From assembly GCF_011745365.1 (NCBI RefSeq), contig NW_024468912.1, positions 1-64,000 on the forward strand: DNA of 64,000 nt, read 5' to 3'. The position numbers and the translations under genes were made by a program. The notes under the pieces were generated by a model. That model saw nothing but the letters and a program-made list of their open reading frames with translations. It ran no database searches and was not told where the DNA came from. How positions within the stretch are numbered: the first letter of the stretch is position 1; each line of letters opens with the position of its first letter. Source of the DNA: Cryphonectria parasitica EP155 (Eukaryota > Ascomycota > Sordariomycetes > Diaporthales > Cryphonectriaceae). Below, in pieces: positions 63,904 to 64,000 of the stretch.

Positions 63904-63935
63904 GCAACTTTGGAAGAAAGTTGCTGGGGGAGAAC
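63904..63935 (+). other. Hairpin plus polypurine tract of element C
   Basis: GCAACTTT, loop GGAAG, AAAGTTGC (63904-63924), then GGGGGAGAA (63926-63934). Confidence 0.85.
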
Positions 63936-64000
63936 TGTTGTGATAGCCAGGATGGTAGTCCGTGGAACATGGAGTACAGTAGATCAAGAGTTCTCATATA
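63936..64000 (+). repeat. 3' LTR of element C, cut by the window end
   Basis: First 65 bases of the LTR, TGTTGTGATAGCC onward; the rest lies outside the window. Confidence 0.93.

Larger units (their letters stand above)
47306..64000 (+). mobile_element. Element C: third 12.3 kb Ty3/gypsy copy, carrying D; runs off window
   Basis: Plus-strand copy with 5' LTR at 47306-47624 and 3' LTR starting at 63936. D (58539-63175 plus one copy of CTAT) sits in its ORF-beta. Left flank CTAG (47302-47305) is the expected duplication; the right one is outside the window. Same layout as A and B, heavily RIP-damaged. Confidence 0.93.

Overview
The window is one end of a chromosome from a filamentous fungus, most likely an ascomycete of the Pezizomycotina. 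It opens with a telomere in the C-rich orientation (mixed CCCTAG/CCCTAA units). Everything after it is AT-rich sequence in which coding frames are broken mainly at codons one C-to-T or G-to-A step from sense (CAG to TAG, CAA to TAA, TGG to TGA). This is the signature of repeat-induced point mutation (RIP). I see no gene that looks functional. The species cannot be named from the sequence alone.

The underlying locus, once the insertions are subtracted, is a decayed RecQ-type SF2 helicase gene on the minus strand. It survives as four pieces (47305-47076, 39653-37700, 25387-24077, 21000-19746) and is probably longer to the right of the window. Walker A, the TPL and TPESA-like boxes, DECH, FLTATLPP, motif V and the ESGRAGRD motif VI can all be read in damaged form. 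Its position next to a telomere matches the known fungal telomere-linked helicases (TLH).

Five LTR retroelements border or split this gene, and two more are nested inside those. (1) E, a chromodomain Ty3/gypsy element (167-19745), has its 5' LTR cut by the telomere and carries A. (2) A (5587-17898, minus strand) is a 12.3 kb Ty3/gypsy element. (3) G (21001-24071) is a 3.1 kb non-autonomous LTR element filled with three tandem-repeat arrays. (4) B (25388-37695, plus) is a second 12.3 kb copy, inserted in the helicase DECH box. (5) F (39654-47070) is a complete 7.4 kb relative of E. (6) C (47306 to beyond 64000, plus) is a third 12.3 kb copy. (7) D (58539-63175) is a 4.6 kb deletion derivative inside C. 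Target-site duplications support A, B, D, F and G.

The 12.3 kb family (A, B, C) is the most novel content. After gag-pol it carries two extra genes arranged head to head: ORF-alpha, antisense and Cys-rich with a probable intron, and ORF-beta, sense, about 500 codons, of unknown family. ORF-beta is conserved at the amino-acid level in the diverged element D. A conserved hairpin sits directly before the polypurine tract in all four copies.
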